Assembly: GCA_948567375.1 (NCBI GenBank) | Contig: OX419758.1 | Span: 41,793,001 to 41,857,000 of the forward strand | Direction: 5' to 3' | DNA length: 64,000 bases | DNA from: Lunularia cruciata | Lineage: Eukaryota > Streptophyta > Marchantiopsida > Lunulariales > Lunulariaceae | Shown here: positions 58,776 to 64,000 of the stretch, piece by piece | Numbering within the stretch: the first letter of the stretch is position 1 | How the letters are laid out: every line of letters starts with the position of its first letter | Notes under the pieces: model-generated | Database searches by the model: none | What the model saw: the letters and a program-made list of their open reading frames with translations, nothing else | Told to the model about the DNA's origin: nothing | Program-made: the position numbers and the translations under genes

Positions 58776-61205
58776 GGTTTCAACGGTTGCCTCGATAACA
58801 TGTCTCATAGTACATATTAACATGCTAATAAAATTAGAACATGTTATAAGATGAACAGCCAAAAACTGAAAATGTTTGGTCGAGGAGACAACATGGCTGG
58901 CCTCTAGTTTTTGGAGAACGAACGCAAGCAAGTAATTACCGGAACTACCACTTCTCTTACGCACAGTAACATTGGTGATCTCAGGTAATGTTGAGTGGGA
59001 GGCTGTATGAAGGACACGTGTCGCAAGCGGCCGGCTGGTCAGCTTTCCAGGAATAAAGCAACGGACGTGAGTGAGTGATTGGCTCCACATGTACACCAGT
59101 CTATTGAAGACGGGTTAAACAAGGTTAGGGTACAGCTCGCACAGAAAACAAAACTATTAGAAGAACTCGGACAGGTGACTGAGCATAACATCAAGGCCAT
59201 GTGTGTTCACTAATTTATTTATTTTTCCGATATGGTTTATTCCTGTTTTGGTATATCAAGTGTTTTATTTCGTTTATCGTGCAAAGTCAAACAGTTCGAT
59301 AAAACGAACACTTCTTTCTATCGATCATCTTCTGAGAACAAAATTACTTCTATATTTAAAAAAATTTAAATAAGATAAATAATAACCAAGATATTAAATA
59401 AAAATCTATGAAACACTTAAAGTAATAAAATATATCTCTTATTCAAAATTCCTATGTTTAAAATATATTTCTTAAAATTTGATCATTTTAAAATTTAATA
59501 ACAAGTAATGAACGCAAGGTTCGTATTCTCTTGTACATTATCGTATGGATAAATAACCTGTGTGTTCAACATACGTTACTGTATCCATGACTGGACCTGA
59601 CCCGACAACTGCCGGACTGCGGTAAAGGTGCGCACTATGCTGGACTGTGGTGTTCTCATGAGGTCTTGTATGGTTCGTTGGGGATTTGTTATAAGTTGAC
59701 ACCGAACTGTGAGCATGACAAACTTGATTTTCATCATGTAAATTTCTCGTTTCTCGGCATCGCACGTCCTTTTGTTCGGGTGTCTAAGTTTCCAAAATCC
59801 ATTCTTCAAACGAAAATTCGAAAGTCTTAACGAACGGATGATTAACATTTGTGTGAATTTAATTGAACAATAAGAAAATAAATGGGACAAATACTCAAGC
59901 AACTATTAATGTCCATGATTGTCAATAGTCGGTCTCTTGAAATGACTTTTCACAAACCGCAAGTGGCTTTGAGCATCAATTTGACACAACATCGTTGCAT
60001 TGTAAAACACCATAGATGAGATTCAAAATTTCATTTACATCAATGTCTCATAGATGTAACAAATTTGAATTCATGAACAAGCAATTTGAGATCCTTGCAA
60101 CTCGACAATACCCTATGCTAGAATTCCAAAGAACAAACATAGAATTCTAGGGAGATAACAACTTGCAATTTAGATTTTTCATATTTTGCAGTTTCACATT
60201 TCTCTAACCAAACATCTACATCATGATAGATAGTCTTTTATATCACAAGTATCCTAGCATGTAAGATTCAACCTATATTACGTTATTTATCATAGTTCAA
60301 AAATTATTGTATTGTATAATCTTGGTGATTTTATCATATTCTTAATCTTTTAGTATTTCAATATTACTAATAACATCAAAATCTGTTATTTTGATTAAAA
60401 TGCATATTGGACTTCTTGTAATACCACTAGAAGATTATGTGGTTTTTCTGCCAACAATTTTGCTTTTTGTTCTTAAATATTTTCCAGTTTATAATAAATC
60501 TTGAACCTTAATCTTCCAAAATGAACTACGAAGGTAAGATCTACTGAGGAAAATTCTCCATTCTCTGTATTAAATTGCTACTACAAAAGCCAAACATAAT
60601 ATCTCGTGATGGATGATGTGGTACATAAAAAAACACAACTAACATAATAATCTACGACTTTACCTATAAGTCTAAGCTAGTTATGATGTGCATTATTCAC
60701 AAATTATTCTTCACTTCACCTAGAATTATATGCTTAACTTCAATCATGGTTTATTCTTGTCTTTCCCTAGAAGTTTACAATTAACTTAACTAGCAAGGTT
60801 TCATAACTTTACTATTCAACATTCTTGCGTAAAGGAGAACTCTAATTGAAATTTTCACAAACAACAAATATTTTTAAATCTCCCCTCTCCTCTTTATATC
60901 ATAATACTATTGTTACATTATCTCTCAAACTCTAAAACTATTAATGGTGCATTAGCTAGATAAGTTGAATGTCTTATATTGCTTCATGTAGTGAATATAC
61001 TTTCTATTGTACAAAGTACTCAATTTTTATGGTGAAGATCATATGTTTGCTTCTTGGGGATTTGCTCTACCACATGCTTCTCATGACCTTCTTTTAATGA
61101 ATTAAGGGTGAAGGTTAATACACATTTGCAATCCTATACTTCTTCAAGAGAGATATATAAACACATAATCATATGAGATATTGCAACTCTAAACATTGTA
61201 CCTAT
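58776..61205. other. unassigned AT-rich region
   Basis: Leftward frames at 58770-59096 and 59576-59902 (108 codons each) show no known motif. Nothing else recognised. Confidence 0.4.
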
Positions 61206-61209
61206 GTTG

Positions 61210-61318
61210 CATATGAATACCAACGTCCAAGCTTGAGCTAGGCATTTATAGTTCACTCATTTTAGAGTTACAATGTGATCTTCTATTCTCCTATTTCTCT
61301 CATTGGTGTTTACAAGTA
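61210..61318 (+). repeat. copy of the LTR-like segment at 51364-51480
   Basis: It shares 'ataccaa', 'gctaggcattt', 'caatgtgatctt' and 'ttctcttatttct'-like text in the same order. The TATA box of the other copy is not kept (gcatatgaatacc). Confidence 0.6.
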
Positions 61319-61319
61319 G

Positions 61320-62455
61320 AAAGACAACCATGGAAGCAAACACATTGGATATACATTATATACACTAAGAACATAGCCTCTTGTTCCCATTGTTGAGTGG
61401 TGATACCAAGAAGCTGTGATAAATTTGAAGCTCCTTATTTATGACTGTTTCTTTAGACATAAGAAATAACTCCTCATGTATATTGATACTTCTCATTGCA
61501 TCTTTGACCATAATTAAATTCATTGTAGTGATTTAAGTATTATCTTAACATGGACATGACCAAACTTGAGTCACAACATTCACTCAATACCATTATACAT
61601 AACTTTGGATCATTTATATTCTTTCCTTATGAACAAAGCTATAAATTTGGGTGGTCTAATTGGACTAGAATGCCTCATTAATTACTTCATCTTCTTTTGT
61701 TTTTTTTGCTAATATTTCACACTATATGAAATTAATACTTTCCTAGTTGATTGTGTTTATTCATGATAAATAATCATTGAGGTATTTGTTAGTTTTTATT
61801 TTCACTCTACATAAAAAATCCTTATGTTAAATTGTTGTTATCATTCAACCCATTGGATTTATTGCTTGTAAAGCTCTTCCTTAATCTCTATTTATACCAA
61901 AGTTCATGATCTACCTAATCCATATATTTCTTGTTTCTTGAGTAATGCTTTTAATGCTTGGAAGCCAATGCAATGCAAACTCCTTCATATTAATTATATG
62001 ATAATTCTACTTAAGCATAAGTAAATTTCAAGATAAGAAAGAAATTAGGTGCAATCTAAGAACACAATCAGTTGTATCCAATGCATATATAACAAGCTTA
62101 ATTGGCTTACTTTCACCATGTTATCTCAAGATAGGTGCTTTTAATAATGTATACATGAAAACTTGGATGGCAACTTCCTATGTTCTCCTTAATTTCCAAT
62201 GTTGACCTTTGTTCAAGAGGGAGCCAAGGCTTGTGCAAACCTTCAAAAAGGGGTCTACAACTCACATGAGATCAAAGATTCATCAATTGAGTTTGATCTT
62301 CAAGTGCATTTGACTTTTTAATTAATTTTATTTGATCTTTATTTGCATTTTTTCACTCTATGGTAAAAGTAATCAACTTCAATTCAAAGCTTTCCATATT
62401 TTTATTATTTATAATTTCCATATTTTTTATTTTCTTGTAATTCAAAAGATATACC
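61320..62455. other. unassigned AT-rich region
   Basis: Probably downstream parts of the gypsy relic that follows, too decayed to read; I could not identify RNase H or integrase blocks. Confidence 0.35.
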
Positions 62456-62459
62456 AAAG

Positions 62460-63350
62460 ATATATATTATGATATTTAATATAATTATTATAGACAAAAA
62501 TATCATCTAAGAACAAAGTGAAAAATTGTCCAATCATGGTTAAAGATTTTTTTTCATCAACCTAATGAATGTAGGTGTATTAGTTATACTTAAAAACATA
62601 GCAAAGTACTTAAAAATAGCCTTACCTTCTACAAGAAGTAGTAGCATCTTTACTTACGACCAAAATTTGACAAATATTTTATGACATTACTATAAATAAA
62701 AATATTATCTAAGAAAAGAGTAATAATTTGGTCCAATTAGCATTAAAAATATGTTTTCCATCAATTTAATGAATGTAGGCGCATTAGTGCCAAATAACAT
62801 AACACTATACTCAAAAATAGCCATAAATTCTATAAAAGAAGAGCAATATTTATAAGATTGTCACTTACAATAAACATTTGAAAAACCTTTTATAAAATTA
62901 CTAAAGAGAAAAACCTTTCCTAAGTACATGGTGACAAATTTATCCAATTTGGGTTAAAAGAGTATATTTAGTCAATCCAATTAATGTTGGTCAATTAGTG
63001 ATACCATGATATAACTATGTACTCACAATAGCCATACTTTCTACAAAAGTGATCTTTGTAGCATCTTCTCTTCTTCAAACTCTAGCTCGATGAAGTACTT
63101 GATACATTAGACTTGATTAAAATTCATTTATTTTAGGAAAAGAATATGTGTTCTCTGTTTCTTATCAAATTAGTGCATGTAGTCAATAGACATCCTCAAA
63201 ATTATATCCTTCTTTTTCACCAAAAGAATTAGAGCTCTTTGTGAAGATAAACTTTGGTCAAATGAATCCATATTTTGACCATTCTTCCACCAAGAATTTG
63301 TAATAATCTATTGCTTGAATTTGTGTGAAGTTATATGAATCTATAAATCA
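62460..63350 (-). pseudogene. Ty3/gypsy RT relic with a triplicated core
   Basis: Read on the minus strand, 63340-63150 resembles the RT entry (a KKDG-like stretch, then RMSIDY-like codons). Three successive copies of the next segment follow, at about 63085-62905, 62904-62693 and 62692-62486. Each runs from the YGHFE-like codons through an N-A/P-T-F-like region towards the LDD catalytic site (atcatctaag.ac on the plus strand). The same wording is found in the intact RT at 10890-11060. Period is ~210 bp. All frames are broken. Confidence 0.62.
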
Positions 63351-64000
63351 AATATACAAAAAATATTTTAGGTACTAAAGGACACTCAAACTACTTACAT
63401 TGACTTATTATTTCAAGTATAGTCATATAACATGAGAATTAGACTACTTATAGATTACCATGCAAGTTCTAAGTTGATGGAACACTAGAAAAAACCATAG
63501 CCAAGAAAGAGAAAACTCAAGACCTAAGCTCTTAAAAGTTAAAGTCACACAAACTAGACGGAAAGTGAATGCAATAAATTGCAACAATCAATTCCTAAAA
63601 TAGTTGAAATTAACAATAAGAATAGTATTAGTTTGTTTCTTAAAAACTAAAAAGGACAATAAGTTTAGAGATAATAATAAGTTAGGAAATAATCCAACAC
63701 ATGAAAGCATTTTTAAGTATGCTAGAGATTTTATTTATTAATTTTATTAAATATTCCATCAATCAATGCAAGAGAATTTATTGATTGGTCTAGCTAAGTC
63801 TTTCATGATTCCAAAAATATAAGAGAACTTAACTAGAGTAACCAACCAAATATTTGGTATATTTAACACAAGTCAGTGCTTTTTTTATTGACTAGTTGAC
63901 ATTTTACCAGTATAAAAAATAATAAAAATTATTGTTATCTCTATTAACACCACATCTAAGACTCTACACAAGCAAAAAAACAAATTTGCTTAAGCTACCA
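63351..64000. other. unassigned AT-rich region
   Basis: No recognisable feature; it may be the 5' part (protease, gag) of the relic to the left. Confidence 0.35.

Noticed and set aside
1-64000. CRISPR array, bacterial defence or operon-like systems
   Set aside because: The repeats here are tandem duplications or transposon copies without spacer structure, and the genes are intron-bearing plant genes.
1-64000. Assignment to a particular species or to a sex chromosome
   Set aside because: Low gene density and many repeats would fit, but no marker gene supports it.

Overview
This is a repeat-rich, AT-rich nuclear window from a land plant. Three spliced genes carry the signal. They encode a 72-residue plant-type QCR9 (cytochrome bc1 subunit 9), a secreted metallophosphoesterase of the plant purple acid phosphatase family, and a mitochondrial ADP/ATP carrier with the plant-type N-terminal extension. 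Their introns are GT-AG and mostly 100-800 bp. Bryophyte-like origin is my guess from sequence style only; nothing here settles the species, the chromosome or sex linkage.

Layout: 1-3.0 kb is unassigned. 3.0-4.1 kb holds two facing tails of a dispersed LINE family. 5.4-7.2 kb is a very decayed Ty3/gypsy relic. 7.4-14.6 kb is a dispersed repeat interrupted by a complete but dead Ty3/gypsy chromovirus, with two ~750-bp LTRs, PBS, PPT, gag, PR, RT, RNase H, INT and a chromodomain. 14.6-20.6 kb is mostly unassigned. QCR9 is at 20.7-21.8 kb (+). 23-28.7 kb is a nest of tandem repeats and LINE copies. The phosphatase gene is at 29.2-33.5 kb (+). 34.4-38.2 kb is the longest LINE copy. 40.9-43.1 kb has an unrecognised leftward ORF and a broken partial duplicate of its 3' half. 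44.05 kb is a near-perfect palindrome. 45.1-46.05 kb is a LINE copy with a triplicated target-site sequence. 47.3-48.5 kb is a decayed pogo/Tigger-like transposase. 49.6-51.2 kb is another gypsy relic. The ADP/ATP carrier is at 54.5-57.0 kb (-) with a leader intron. 57-64 kb is mostly AT-rich and includes a gypsy reverse-transcriptase relic whose RT core is tandemly triplicated.

The most unusual content is the LINE family. The long copy has an N-terminal CCHH zinc finger, an RT core with an ADD motif, and a C-terminal CCHC knuckle followed by an A-D-x12-D module, which is the layout of R2-group elements with a restriction-like endonuclease rather than the L1/RTE layout usual in plants. Its 3' tail carries two short hairpins kept in most copies. 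At least ten copies or tails lie in this window, all broken.

The three host genes are not an operon or a pathway cluster. They are separate transcription units in transposon-derived DNA.
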